From: Ashinkailepas kermadecensis
Lineage: Eukaryota > Arthropoda > Thecostraca > Neolepadidae
Length of the DNA: 64,000 nt
Reading direction: 5' to 3'
Assembly (NCBI GenBank): GCA_034440615.1
Contig: JAOTOM010005049.1
Span: 124,001-188,000, forward strand
Each line of letters begins with the position of its first letter. Position 1 is the stretch's first letter. Of the stretch, positions 11,471-22,778 are shown piece by piece. A program made the position numbers and the translations under genes. The notes below the pieces were generated by a model, which was not told the DNA's origin, searched no databases, and saw only the letters and a list, made by a program, of their open reading frames with translations.

Positions 11471-12220
11471 TCCCCTCCCCGCGTGCTCGCAGGACCGGTC
11501 TCGGCGCTGCGGTGCGTATGAGTGTGAGAGCCAGAGCATAACACGGATTGGCGTTTCAAATCCGTGCCAATTCGTAGCTGTATAGGTCAATCGGTAGCTG
11601 CATCCGCATCTTGGCTTCATCCTCAGAGATATACATGCTTCATCCAATCCGCTTCCCAACATGTAATATAGGTCTAAAACTTGATTGGTTGCAGTAACAA
11701 ATAGCAACTAGATAATCAATATTAAACATTATTTTGACCAACAAAATAGGCCAAGAGTCATATTACCATGTGTAAAATGTGGACTACGATTTGCATTAGC
11801 AACACCAGGAACGGATCCGAGGGCAAATGGGTCATGTCCTCCCCCCCCCCCACACCCCACCCCAAGAGGCTGAATTTTGCCGATATTTTGTTTTTCTCAA
11901 AACCAAAGAACATTGTGAGATAGATATCTCCTAAAGTTCAACCTAAGGTTAGTAGCTTGCTTCAGAGTAGTGTGATAAGCCTGCATGTCTTGCAGTGCTC
12001 TTCTGAGCGCCTAGATAGTAAGTGGTACACTTCTCAATGAAGCAGTCATGGGTGCAGGTAGGTATGTACCTGTGCAACTTGCCACCAATTAACCCGCGCC
12101 ATCTCGAGGAGGTCTCCCCCACCCCCACCCCACCTCCTAAGGTTTTCCGCGGATAGTGAAAATGGTGCATAAGGTTAGCTGGTGTGTTTCCATGGCGCTG
12201 GTGGTAGTCAACCTGAATGC
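11471..12220. other. Unique DNA, nothing recognised
   Basis: Mixed composition with poly-C tracts near 11,840 and a C-rich CCCACC stretch near 12,115-12,135. No gene is supported. Confidence 0.4.
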
Positions 12221-12222
12221 TT

Positions 12223-12722
12223 GGTACCAGTTCTATGTTGTACTGGTTCTATGTTGTACTGGTTCTATATTGTACTGGTTCTATATAGTACTGGTTCTAT
12301 ATTGTACTGGTTCTATATTGTACTGGTTCTATATTGCACTGGTTCTATATTGTACTGGTTCTATATTGTACTGGTTCTATATTGTACTGGTTTTATATTG
12401 TACTGGTTCTATATTGTGCTGGTTCCATATCATGCTGGTTTACATTGTGCTGGTGCTGTTTTGTGCGGGTCCTTATATTGTACTGGTTCTATATTTGAGT
12501 GGTTATATATTGTACTGATTCTATACTGCACTGGATCTACATTGTACTGGTATTACATTGTGCTGGTTCTATGTTGTACTGATTTTATATTTTACTGGTT
12601 CTATATTGTACTGATTCTATATTGTACTGGTTCTATCTTGTGCTGCTTCTCTATTGTGCTGGTTCTATTTTGTGCTGCTTCTCTATTGTGCTGGTTCTAT
12701 TTTGTGCTGCTTCTCTATTGTG
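12223..12722. repeat. 16-bp minisatellite, about 31 copies
   Basis: The unit is GGTTCTATATTGTACT, degenerating to TGTGCTGCTTCTCTAT forms after about 12,630. A 16-bp period gives a 16-residue hydrophobic peptide cycle (LVLYCTGSILYWFYIV) in two plus frames. This mimics a membrane protein but is a repeat artefact. Confidence 0.95.
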
Positions 12723-12729
12723 CGCCATC

Positions 12730-13030
12730 CGTTTTGAGTTCAGTTGCAGCAGCTCTTTTATATAATTTGGTCACAGTTATATCGGACAAGATGACGCTAT
12801 TTTCAGTGCGAAGAAAACTAAAATAAAGTGCATGAGACTCACATGACAGCTAATTTCGTTTCATCCTGTATGCCTTGATATCAAATCACCTCAAACATTG
12901 TGAGCGATGACGTCACTTGGCCATGATAACGCTTTGTTATCACCGATGCGCTACTGGCAGCATTCGAATTCACCCATGCATCTCCAGCATACGGTGTCCG
13001 GTATTTATTTACACGCAAAATCTGCGGTGG
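12730..13030. other. Unique DNA
   Basis: AT-rich; nothing recognised. Confidence 0.4.
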
Positions 13031-13034
13031 ATTG

Positions 13035-13120
13035 GACGGCAACGGGACAGCACCTGACGGGACCGCCGAGTACAGCACCTGACGGGACCGCCGAGTACAG
13101 CACCTGACGGGACCGCCGGG
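13035..13120. repeat. 25-bp repeat, about 3 copies
   Basis: The unit contains GGGACCGCCGAGTACAGC followed by ACCTGAC. It lies at the left of a CpG-rich stretch (13,100-13,480) with no supported exon. Confidence 0.85.
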
Positions 13121-13451
13121 TCGGCCGAGTCACCTCGGTCAGGTGTACCGACACATGCCAGGGTGGGGGCGGACGGAGAGGGGAGGCAGCTGGTGTCTCC
13201 GGCCAGGTCCGGTCTCGGTCGGTGACGACCAGTGAAAAGCTCGCCGCCGGCGCCGCCCGCACTGCCCATCCTGTCGGAACAAAGCGGCGGCCGGCCGGGC
13301 GCAGTGCGCGTGCCACTGTGTGGCCAGCAGGACCTGACCGCCCCTGTTGTGTCTCCGCGCCGCGCGAGATGGCCCCATTACCCGCCACCTCCGCCACGTC
13401 CCGCCCTCTTTACGCGGGAGCTGAGGCGGCGTCCGCACCGGCCGGCCCCCT

Positions 13452-13578
13452 TCGCGAGTGTTGGTGACTGAAGCCGGTCACCTCCCAGCCCCTCTGCGAG
13501 TGTCGGTGACTGAAGCCAGTCACCTCCCAGCCCCTCCGCGAGTGTTGGTGACTGAAGCCGGTCACCTCCCAGTGTGGA
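13452..13578. repeat. 42-bp repeat, 3 copies
   Basis: Each unit begins GTGACTGAAGCCGGTCACCT and ends in a CCCCTCTGCGAGTGT-type stretch. A GGTGAC...GTCACC inverted pair inside each unit could form a small hairpin. Confidence 0.9.
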
Positions 13579-14399
13579 GGGGGTCGGCGTCTTCACGGCG
13601 CGCTGGATGTCCAGCACCCCGGCATCAACATGGCGGCAGCAGTGGCCAGATTTTGGTCGCTGGTCATTTGGCGACTGTCAAAACTCCGGGCTGCCACAGA
13701 AAGCCATACCCAATTTTGAACAAGACCACATAACATTGGAGACACATCATGCGAGCATTGCCAGATCACGGCAGAATGAGTGCGCGTATCATTTGCATAC
13801 TCTGTCGAGCTTCATGTTAAATCGTTCAAACTCGTAGCTACCTGGAGTCTAGTGGAGGGATGTCCAGGTTTTTTCCATGGTTTTCAGGGCAAAGAGCATA
13901 ATCGGTGAAACTTGAAGCATTTCACTGGTGAGCCAAGGTCAATATTAAGCACATTTCTACCAGAACACACAAGGTCAAGATTAAGAACATTTCTACCAGA
14001 AAGCACACAGTTGTGCTATCTAAGCGAGCATCATTAAGGTCAGAACTATGTAGGTAGATGTCGAGGAAGTCACACCAATACCTGGGGAGTAGGAAGTCCA
14101 ATAATTAATTCAGGAAGTCAGGTAGATCACTTACCACACGTCGGTCGTGGTTTCTAATCTCGGTAGGAGCATAAGTTATTGTGTAAAATCATGATTAGTG
14201 GCGGATCTAAGGAGGCAGAATTAGGAGATGCGAAAATATGCGTTTCTCCACGACATTGAATGTCAAATACATCGATGTGGAGAGAAGGGAGTTTCGATGT
14301 GGAGTCTTGCAAAAAGCAAGCCAACTTATCGTTTAGAGTGTAATGGGGAACCGGAAGCTAAATCACAGCTGCATGCAGGGGCGGAGCTTTGCTATTAGT
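13579..14399. other. AT-rich unique DNA
   Basis: A short imperfect direct repeat (AAGGTCAAGATTAAG with CATTTCTACCAGAA) lies near 13,938-14,005. No gene is supported. Confidence 0.4.
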
Positions 14400-14862
14400 G
14401 GAGCTGCTCGCTCGGAGGCGTAAAGATAGACTGTGTATTCACGAGTGAACATCGACGCAAGGTCAGTCATGTCTCCAGCGCCGCTTCCAGTTCGAATGCG
14501 AAGAACGCAATGCTGTCTGCTACCTGCCTTTCCGCCGTATCAACCACGGCTCCCGACGTGGTTGATACGGCGATGTTGAGTGAACATCGACGTGGTTGAT
14601 ACGTGGGATGGGAAGGAAATTTATTGGGAGGGAAATTGTGGAAGTGATACATCGAGTGTGATACGTCGATGTTACGAGACATCGACGTGGACGTGTTTGT
14701 TAGGGAGCTGCTCGCTCGGAGGCGTAAAGATAGATTGTGTATTCACGAGTGAACATCGACGCAAGGTCAGTCATGTCTCCAGCGCCGCTTCCAGTTCGAA
14801 TGCGAAGAACGCAATGCTGTCTGCTACCTGCCTTTCCGCCGTATCAACCACGGCTCCCGACG
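14400..14862. repeat. 159-bp direct duplication, spacing 304 bp
   Basis: Positions 14,400-14,558 and 14,704-14,862 are almost identical; I see one C/T difference. Identity stops at CCCGACG on the right. The first copy ends inside a perfect inverted repeat at that point. The 145 bp between the copies is rich in CATCGACGTGG and GATACGTCGATG words. Open frames across both copies are the same peptide read twice. Confidence 0.9.
14533..14572. repeat. Perfect 16-bp inverted repeat with 8-nt loop
   Basis: The left arm CGCCGTATCAACCACG (14,533-14,548) and right arm CGTGGTTGATACGGCG (14,557-14,572) are exact reverse complements. The spacer is GCTCCCGA. A second, smaller inverted pair, GATGTT/AACATC, follows immediately. 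Confidence 0.95.
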
Positions 14863-14865
14863 ACA

Positions 14866-14945
14866 TCTAGCCGTGGCGTGAGCCGTAGCGTCAGCCGTGG
14901 CGTCAGCCGTGGCGTCAGCCGTGGCGTCAGCCGTGGCGTCAGCGG
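14866..14945. repeat. 12-bp repeat, about 6 copies
   Basis: The unit is AGCCGTGGCGTC. Confidence 0.9.
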
Positions 14946-15139
14946 CCGGCGGTGGCGATGCTCGGGACCTGCCGACACCCTGGGTCCGAGCCCCAGCTTC
15001 AGTCGCCGCCGCCAGCATCATCCACAGTATCGGAGGCGCGCGGAGTCTGCGTGACCGGTGTACCAGCAGCCCTTGACTGCATGAGCTACACAGGCAGCCG
15101 TGGGCGCTGCAGGACCGGTAGTGACAGAGCGATCGCATC

Positions 15140-15640
15140 GGCAGGTCCGTCGGCAGGTCTGTTGACAGATCCTTTGCCAGATCTGTTGACAGACCCGTCG
15201 ACAGGACTGTCGGCAGGTCTGTTGACAGATCCTTTGCCAGATCTGTTGACAGACCCGTCGGCAGGACCGTCGGCAGGTCTGTCGGCAGGCCCGTCGGCAG
15301 GCCAGTCGGCAGGTCTGTTGACAGATCCTTTGCCAGATCTGTTGACAGACCTGTCGGCAGGGCTGTCGGCAGGACATCGGCAGGACCGTCGGCAGGTCTG
15401 TCGGCAGGCCCGTCGGCAGGCCCGTCGGCAGGCCCGTCGGCAGGTCTGTTGACAGATCCTTTGCCAGATCTGTTGACAGACCCGTCGGCAGGGCTGTCGG
15501 CAGGACATCGGCAGGACCGTCGGCAGGTCCGTCGGCAGGCCCGTCGGCAGGCCCGTCGGCAGGTCTGTTGACAGATCCTTTGCCAGATCTGTCGACAGAC
15601 CCGTCGGCAGGGCTGTCGGCAGGTCTGCCGGCAGGACCGC
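15140..15640. repeat. Composite minisatellite with 12-bp core
   Basis: Short CCGTCGGCAGGY units alternate with a longer module, GTTGACAGATCCTTTGCCAG plus ATCTGTTGACAGA. The long module recurs five times, giving a higher-order structure. Confidence 0.9.
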
Positions 15641-15659
15641 CTGTGTCAGATCGTGACCG

Positions 15660-15945
15660 GCGGCGAGCCGAGCGGGCCCCGGCCGGCCGCCGGTCTGCTC
15701 TCGGCGGCCGGGACCGGTGGTGCCGGCGGCGCCTCGGACGTGCTGCAGTACTGCGGCGGCCGGCCGCCGGTCTGCTCTCGGCGGCCGGGACCGGTGGTGC
15801 CGGCGGCGCCTCGGACGTGCTGCAGTACTGCGGCGGCCGGACGCCGCGTGCCGGCGGCGCCTCGGCGGCCGGGACCGGCGGTGCCGGCGGCGCCTCGGAC
15901 GTGCTGCAGTACTGCGGCGGCCGGACGCCGCGTATCGATCGGCCG
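15660..15945. repeat. Long-unit GC-rich repeat, 3-4 copies
   Basis: The block CTCGGCGGCCGGGACCGG...GCCTCGGACGTGCTGCAGTA recurs with spacing of roughly 75-115 bp. One plus frame reads DVLQYCGGR each time. I do not regard this as a gene. Confidence 0.85.
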
Positions 15946-16137
15946 ACTGGGGTGCAGGCGGTGCGACAGGGTCACGGGCTTGCCGCCGCTCGGCACACTG
16001 GGTACGGTGGCGAGCCCACCAGACACGGCCTGCGTCTCGGGCGAGCTCCTCACGAGCGATGGCCAGTGTCTCGCGCTGGCGGCCTCACGAGGCGCGGGTG
16101 GGGCCACGGGCTCGCGAGGTACCAGAGTTATGGGGTA

Positions 16138-16390
16138 AGAGAGATTTATGTGGCAACAGAGATGTGTGTGGCAAGAGAGATGAATGTGGCAAGAGAGAGG
16201 TATTTTCCAACAGAGATGTATGTGGCAAGAGAGATGCATGTGGCACGGGAGAGGTATTTAGTAAGAGAGATGTATGTGGCAAGAGAGAGGTATGTGTCAA
16301 GAGAGAGGCATGTGACAAGAGAGATGTATGTGGCAAGAGAATATATGGCAATAGATGTATGTGGCAAGAGAGATGCATGTGGCAAGAGCT
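16138..16390. repeat. 18-bp repeat, about 14 copies
   Basis: The unit is GAGATGTATGTGGCAAGA with frequent substitutions. An 18-bp period keeps frames open on both strands. Confidence 0.9.
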
Positions 16391-16394
16391 TGTG

Positions 16395-17600
16395 AACTCC
16401 TCATCGAAACTACCCTTTCCTCCACACCGATGTATTTGATATAGAGTACCGCGGGGATGTGCACGCTATCCTGTCTCCTAATTCTTCCTCTCAAGGCCCT
16501 CGAGAGCTCATTTCCATGCAGTATCTGAATGCGTTTCATGTTCATTAAAGACATCCACAAAACATAGATCAAGATGGGATCCAGTGGGCACTGAAAAGGC
16601 GTGACCACACCCCATCAAAGAAAATGGCGCCTCACTCATGAATTGGCGCCTCCTTTAAGATTCTAAAACGTCCAATTTGAAGGTCGGGCTGCACCTGCTC
16701 TCTCACTTTTTTTTTCCAACCAGAAGCGCCCCTTCGAGGAACTAGTGTCTCATGGACGTGAGAACCTCCTCTGATTATATCTTCAGAAACCAATCTGTAT
16801 ATCCATATATATCCACGTGGTACACCTGACCTACCCCTTGTCTTCGTGAGAGCTGTAATGTTCGGTCTAGCCACCCCGGTAGCTGCAGATTTTAACATGA
16901 GGGAGCCCAGCCAATGTGTTTGGAATTCGTTAGCTCTTGCATAGCTGCGGTCCGGTATCCATTAGCTGGTTCTGATATCTTAATAGCCTCTTTGATGCTT
17001 CTACTCTACCACCAATCCCATTCCTTCTCCTTCCCGTGGCGCCTTTTGTGTGTGTGTGTGGTGGTGGTGGTGGTGGGGAGGGGTGAGATGTTGTGACTCG
17101 CCGTTAGGGTAGAGGTAGGACAGAATCGGCTACGAGGGGCATCAATCACGTAAGATCGGTGTAACGCTTTGATTACAATTGAGTTAATAAAATTATCGAG
17201 GATGCCGGTGCGGAATTTTGTCCTCATGCCTGGGGTTAGCATGAGCCGTGGCATTCATATTTAGCAAGTGGTGACTGAGGTCGCTAAAGTCACTGCTGAG
17301 CCACAACTGAGGTCACCTTGAGGCTCCCCATCGCATCCTTCAGGCCACGATCCAAACAATTTGCAGGTCACAACTGAAGTCACTACCAGGTCACGATTAC
17401 GGTCACCACCGATGGCAGCTCACGTGACGTGCAGATCATGGCCGGGGTCACCATGGAATCCCTCCGGTCGCGTCGTCCAGGTCACAGTTGAGATGACCTG
17501 CAGGTCACGGCCGGGCGGTCGGCACCGGAGCAGCGCTGCGCGGCGCCATCTCCCAGTAACGGCTCCCAGGCAGTCAATCCGTCGCATAAATCCGCCGCCC
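16395..17600. other. Unique DNA with short GTG run
   Basis: Minus-strand open frames at 16,632-16,898 and 16,297-16,608 have no domain I can name. A GTG/TGTG microsatellite lies at 17,048-17,076. Between 17,260 and 17,520 the motif GGTCAC recurs loosely. Confidence 0.4.
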
Positions 17601-17763
17601 TGTCATGGTCGGCGCTCGGTTTAATTGCCGCGGGCCTCGATCTCGGCGGCGACTGCCGAATCCGGCGCACTTCCGGCCCGCCCGCGAGCCGCGACGGCCC
17701 GCCTGCGAGCCGCGACGGCCCGCCGCCGTCCGGGCGAGGCGAGGCGAGGCGGCGAGCGGGAAA

Positions 17764-18352
17764 GATGGACGGACAGCGCTGGTGAGTGGAGGGCCAGGTG
17801 GAGCAGGTCGAGGGAGAGTGGAAGATGGACGGACATCGTTGGTGAGTGGAGAGCCAGGTGGAGCAGGTGGAGGGAGAGTGGAAGATGGACGGACATCGTT
17901 GGCGAGTGGAGGGCCAGGTGGAGCAGGTCGAGGGAGAGGGAAGATGGACGGACATCGCTGGTGAGTGGCGAACCAGGTGGAGCAGGTTGAGGGAGAGGGG
18001 AAGATGGACGGACAGCGTTGGCCAGTGGCGAACCAGGTGGAGCAGGTCGAGGGAGAGGGGAAGATGGACGAACATCACTGGCGAGTGGAAGGCCAGGTGG
18101 AGCAGGTCGATGGAGAGGGAAAGACGGACGAACATCGCTGGCGAGTGGAGAACCAGGTGGAGCAGGTCGAGGGAAAGGGGAAGACGGACGAACATCGTTG
18201 GCGAGTGACGAGCCAGGTGGAGCAGGTCGAGGAAGAGGGAAGATGGACGAACATCGCTGGCGAGTGACGAGCCAGGTGGAGCAGGTCGAGGGAGAGGGGA
18301 AATGGACGGACATCGCTGGCGAGTGGAGAACCAGGTGGAGCAGGTCGAGGGA
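17764..18352. repeat. 60-bp minisatellite, about 10 copies
   Basis: Each unit contains CCAGGTGGAGCAGGTCGAGG, then GAAGATGGACGGACATCG and GGCGAGTGGAG. The period is close to 60 bp, with one- or two-base slips that shift frame between units. Glu/Gly-rich open frames on the plus strand come from the array. Confidence 0.95.
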
Positions 18353-18409
18353 GCGTCATCAGACGACGGCCGGCTCTTTCTGTCGACTGGGCTGGCTGGA
18401 CTCGGTCCG

Positions 18410-18598
18410 ACTCGCTACGGCTCGACTCGGCTCGGCCGGGCCTGGCCCAGCTTGGTCCGGCTCGGCCTGGCTCGACTCAGCCCGGCCCAGCTCAGCCCGG
18501 CCCAGCTCAGTTCGGCCCGGCCCAGCCCGGCCCGGCCCGGCCCGGCCCAGCCCGGCCCGGCCCGGCTCGGCCCAGCTCGGCTCAGCCCAGCTCGCACG
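18410..18598. repeat. Degenerate GGCCC/GGCTC 5-10 bp repeat
   Basis: Built from CGGCCCGGCCCAGC and CGGCTCGGCC words. The adjoining 18,600-18,830 is CpG-rich and holds a (CCG)n run at 18,703-18,727 and a TCACGTGAC box at 18,748-18,756. Confidence 0.85.
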
Positions 18599-18889
18599 GA
18601 GGCGGGCGACTCGTCTGATTGCGGGCCGCTTTTTACGGCCGCCACTCGACAATTACCCGGCCGGGTGTGTTGTTTTCTCGGCTGTCGGCTGCCGACTCGC
18701 GCGCCGCCGCCGCCGCCGCCGCCGCCGTTTCCACGGTTAGCAGCACGTCACGTGACGAGCGGCTCGTGACGCCACGCAGCGCTCTCGGCTTCGGGCCGAC
18801 GCGTCGAGCACGCAAGCGCCTCCAATCTGCATGCATGCATACAAATACAAACACAAATACGAACACAATCTGCTGAGCCGACATCCACA

Positions 18890-19395
18890 GGCGCCTGTGC
18901 TGCGGGCGGTCGTCCTGTGGAACGGTTGGCGCTCAGAGGGTCTGATACCTGTGCTGCGGGACGGTTGGCGCTCAGAGGGTCCGATACCTGTGCTGTGGGC
19001 GGTCGTGTTGTGGGACGGATGACGCTCAGAGGGTCTGATACCTGTGCTGCGGGACGGTTGGCGCTCAGAGGGTCCGATACCTGTGTTGTGGGCGGTCGCG
19101 TTGTGGGACGGGTGACGCTCAGAGGATCCGATACCTGTGCTGCGGGACGGTTGGCGCTCAGAGGGTCCGATACCTGTGTTGTGGGCGGTCGTGTTGTGGG
19201 ACGGGTGACGCTCAGAGGGTCCGATACCTGTGCTGTGGGCGGTCGTGTTGTGGGACGGGTGACGCTCAGAGGATCCGATACCTGTGTTGTGGGCGGTCGT
19301 GTTGTGGGACGGGTGACGCTCAGAGGATCCGATACCTGTGCTGTGGGCGGTCGTGTTGTGGGACGGGTGACGCTCAGAGGGTCCGATACCTGTGG
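18890..19395. repeat. Two-module minisatellite, about 10 units
   Basis: The constant part, GACGCTCAGAGGGTCCGATA then CCTGTG, alternates with either a short GCGGGACGGTTG module or a longer GGGCGGTCGTGTTGTGGG module. The order of short and long modules is irregular. Confidence 0.9.
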
Positions 19396-19399
19396 AGTC

Positions 19400-21335
19400 C
19401 TCGCGGCATGGAACCACCGTACGAGAACATGAGTCGCATGAACCCATACCTTACATGAGAAGCATGGTTGGTAGTCATTCGCACAGGTTCCTCAACATCC
19501 ACAAATCCGCAAATCGGTTTGAAGAGTCATTGAAATCTAAATATATGGCAATAGCACCCACGAACATGAACCCTTTGAAAGACTTCATCGTGTGGTCGCT
19601 TTAGCGCGCGGAGGCTGGCTTGAATATTGATGCGGTGATATTATAAATACAGCAAAATCATATGCAATGAGCTAAATAAATCCATGCGCCTTCGCAGAGG
19701 CAATTTTACAAGAAAACTTGCAAGTGGAAAAAGTGGTCGGTCGTAGTCGTCAGATGATGAATTCGTGCTCAACGGCAAAACTGTGTGAGGTGAAGATTTG
19801 TAGTTATTGCGCTTCCTGGACAATTCGCAATTTCTACTTAGGGCTGTGTGGCATTAGAACGCATATGTGTTCTCACCCGCTTCCCGTTTGCTTTTTTATA
19901 CCGTGTACTTCAACACCGACGAATTGGAGTTCGATATCAGGAGATGAGTGGTATGGATTTAGAGGTACCTTGATGTGTTCTCCCTCCATTATTGTTGGCC
20001 CTAATATTACTTCTCTGGCCATTGTGTGGAAAATTTCATGCACAAAACCTGAATACCTCCTTTCCATGCCATCCAGCGAATAAATGTATGTGGCAGAAAC
20101 CCAACGCCTCTGCTATGCGAAAAAAAAATATAAAAGATGTACAAATACGTAACAATTAAAACTGCGGTTGACAAAATCAAATCGGAGCGCAATTCCGCAG
20201 CATAGGGGCGATTTGTGAGCTTGACTTGCAGGTACACCCACAGCTAGCATCGTAAGCACCGCCGCTGGCCAGCTGTGTTCGGAGAGGCAGCATTGTGTAC
20301 TCGCCTTGCACAAATGTCTCTAAAGGTCCAGTCCACAACTGGATAATATCGTCAACAAATTTGCAACATCGTACTACAGGTGGTACCCGCTCCTTCGCGT
20401 CCCGGAGTTTTTTAAGCGTTCCATTAGCGGTGGAGGATGAACAGTTCAGCTTTTTTGTCTGCCCACACGTGCATTAACAACGTCCTGCCTCTGGACATCA
20501 TGTTCCCCAGACGTGCTGGGGTCGCCGACAGTAGCGACTTCTGCAGCCGAACCTGCTCGTGACAGTTGACGACTCAGGGGCGGATTTAGGATTTTAGGTG
20601 AAGGTGCTATGTCTTTGGTTTAAGGTCTTCTCGGCTGTCCTTCGGTGACTTAGCAAAACATAAACGTAGGCGGTTTTTGCACAAGCGCTAGCGTGCTTCC
20701 GCTCCGCTGGAGTCCGTTCTTGGAACAGGATTTCTACTGCTCTTCGGGAGACTGTGGTATTCTCCGTTCTTCCATATGCACGCTCATGGACTCGGTATGT
20801 CCTGTGAGATTTATTCCGATATTGTAGAGAGCTTTCGCTTTCTATTTTTCTTCCATTCTTCCCTAGAGATTCTAGTCAGATGCATGTAATACATTACACG
20901 CATGTACCCATGCATACATCATGATGCATGCAGCAGTCATCAAATATAGTGTATCAACTATCCAATGCCAAAGTGTAATGGATCAATTATCCAATACCAA
21001 AGTATAATGGATCAATTACAAATACCAGACACCTACCAACGTCCCGGCTCACCGATGTTCTCCAAACTGGCGGTAATTTCGACGTTACCCTTATCGCAGA
21101 ACATGACTGCTGGTCCGGCTCGATGGCTCAAAATCAGCTGCGGTCAGGTCAGCTTAAAGGTCTCTGCCATGAACTTAGATGAGGGACGGAATTCAGGTTT
21201 TACTTTTGCTTTCCAAAAGCAGTATCACTCAGTGCGATAAGTGCACAATCTCATTTGTATGATGAATCGCGTAACTAAGATGCGAAGCATACTGTTGAAC
21301 AAGGGAAGCACGTGCAAAATAAATCAGTTTCGCAA
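19400..21335. other. Unique DNA, no recognised gene
   Basis: Minus-strand open frames at 19,873-20,237 have unbiased composition but no motif I can name. A hAT-like terminus, CAGGGGCGGATTTAGG, occurs at 20,576 without a partner. ATCCAATNCCAAAGT is repeated at 20,960-21,010. Confidence 0.4.
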
Positions 21336-21341
21336 CGCCGA

Positions 21342-21545
21342 CACTGTGTCTAGGTTCTTGTGTCCATCACCCCACAACGCCGACACTGTATCTAGATCTT
21401 TGTATCCGTCACCTCACAACGCCGACACTGTGCCTGGGTCCTTGTGTCCGTCACCCCACAACGCCGACACTGCGTCTAGATCCTTGTGTCCGTTACCCCA
21501 CAACACCGACACTGCGCCTAGATCCTTGTGCCCGTCACCCCAGCT
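21342..21545. repeat. 42-bp repeat, 5 copies
   Basis: The unit contains ACGCCGACACTGTGTCTAG and TCCTTGTGTCCGTCACCCCA. The 42-bp period keeps the frame. Confidence 0.95.
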
Positions 21546-22770
21546 TGGTCCGGCTTGTCCAATGTCATATTCACCGTCCCGACCAAACGAATTCAATTAT
21601 CCAGGCACGAGCGCGTTACACGCGGCGGCCGAGAAGGTCAGCTGGCTATCGGCGTGATAGGCCAATATTGGCGCCGGCTCAACCGTTCCGCCCACATTGA
21701 ACGCTACATTACAGATCCTCCCGCTCTATTTGGCTCAAAACAGTGGGGAAATTATCCGCTGAGCCGGAAATGTGGTCCTGATTAGAGGCCACGAGTTCCA
21801 GTTTGAGGCCATGGCGAGCTTGGGCTTCAAATTCACTTGCAAGTCTATTGGAGACGTTGGACATTTGTCCCTTCATTGAAAGTCGATTGCTGCGGACGCC
21901 GTCTTCAAGCCGTTGATTGTGGACTGTATGTGTGTGTGTGGCGCCCTGCTGCATTGGGTAGAAGGCCCGGGGGCCTACAGATAGGGGATGGAAGAGAAAT
22001 GTAAAGGGCAACAAATGTGAAGGCGATGGGTAATGTTAATAACAATGGGAACAATAGGAAGGGAACAAAATAATCGCTATGTTATAGAGGCCAGGGAGAG
22101 CTATGATGGGAAAATGTAAAGAAATAGTCAAAGTATTCCAATTAAAATGCCGACGTAGTATAACAGAGGTTGTAGGATGTAGGATTGTAGATTATGAGGT
22201 AGAACATAGTAGGTTGGAGCTCTCTAATTCAAGAGAGACAAAAGAACCATCAAATTCAAGAGAATTTGAGCCTAAGCAAGAGCACTCTAATTCAAGAGTG
22301 ACAAAGGAACTCTCTAATTCCAAAGCAAGAGCAAGAGCAAAGCAAAGCAATTCCAAAGCAAAGCAAGAGCACTCTAATTAAAAAATTACAAAGGAACCCT
22401 CCAATTCAAGAGAGCAGTGACGTTGGAAATGAAGGAGTATGAGGAACAATGAAATAACAGAAGAAAAAGAGTCAGGCACGCGGCCCCAGCCGTGGCGAGT
22501 AGTGTTGCGAGTGGTTCACCGTTTCATTGTATCACATTGTATCATTGTATCACATTGTATCACACATACCTCACGGACCACTCACAGTTTCGCTCCTCAT
22601 TCCAACACTCACTCGAAGAAACCATTCCTCCATTGGAGACGGCGAGACGGAAAATGCACAGTGCACTGAACGAAGGCGACAGATGAAGTGAGTGAGCGGG
22701 GGTGTTGACGCGTCGTTTATGTATAAGGATACGAGCACGCTACTATAAAAAGAGAAAGGGGTCAACAGTA
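21546..22770. other. Unique DNA with A-rich degenerate repeat
   Basis: Between 22,215 and 22,405 CTCTAATTCAAGAG-like words recur irregularly with AAAGCAAGAGC. ATTGTATCACATTGTATCA repeats near 22,528-22,562. No gene is supported. Confidence 0.45.
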
Positions 22771-22778
22771 CGTATGGA

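Noticed and set aside
12156..12826. Hydrophobic LVLYCTGSILYWFYI repeat resembling membrane segments
   Set aside because: Generated by a 16-bp AT-rich minisatellite. The same peptide appears in shifted frames.
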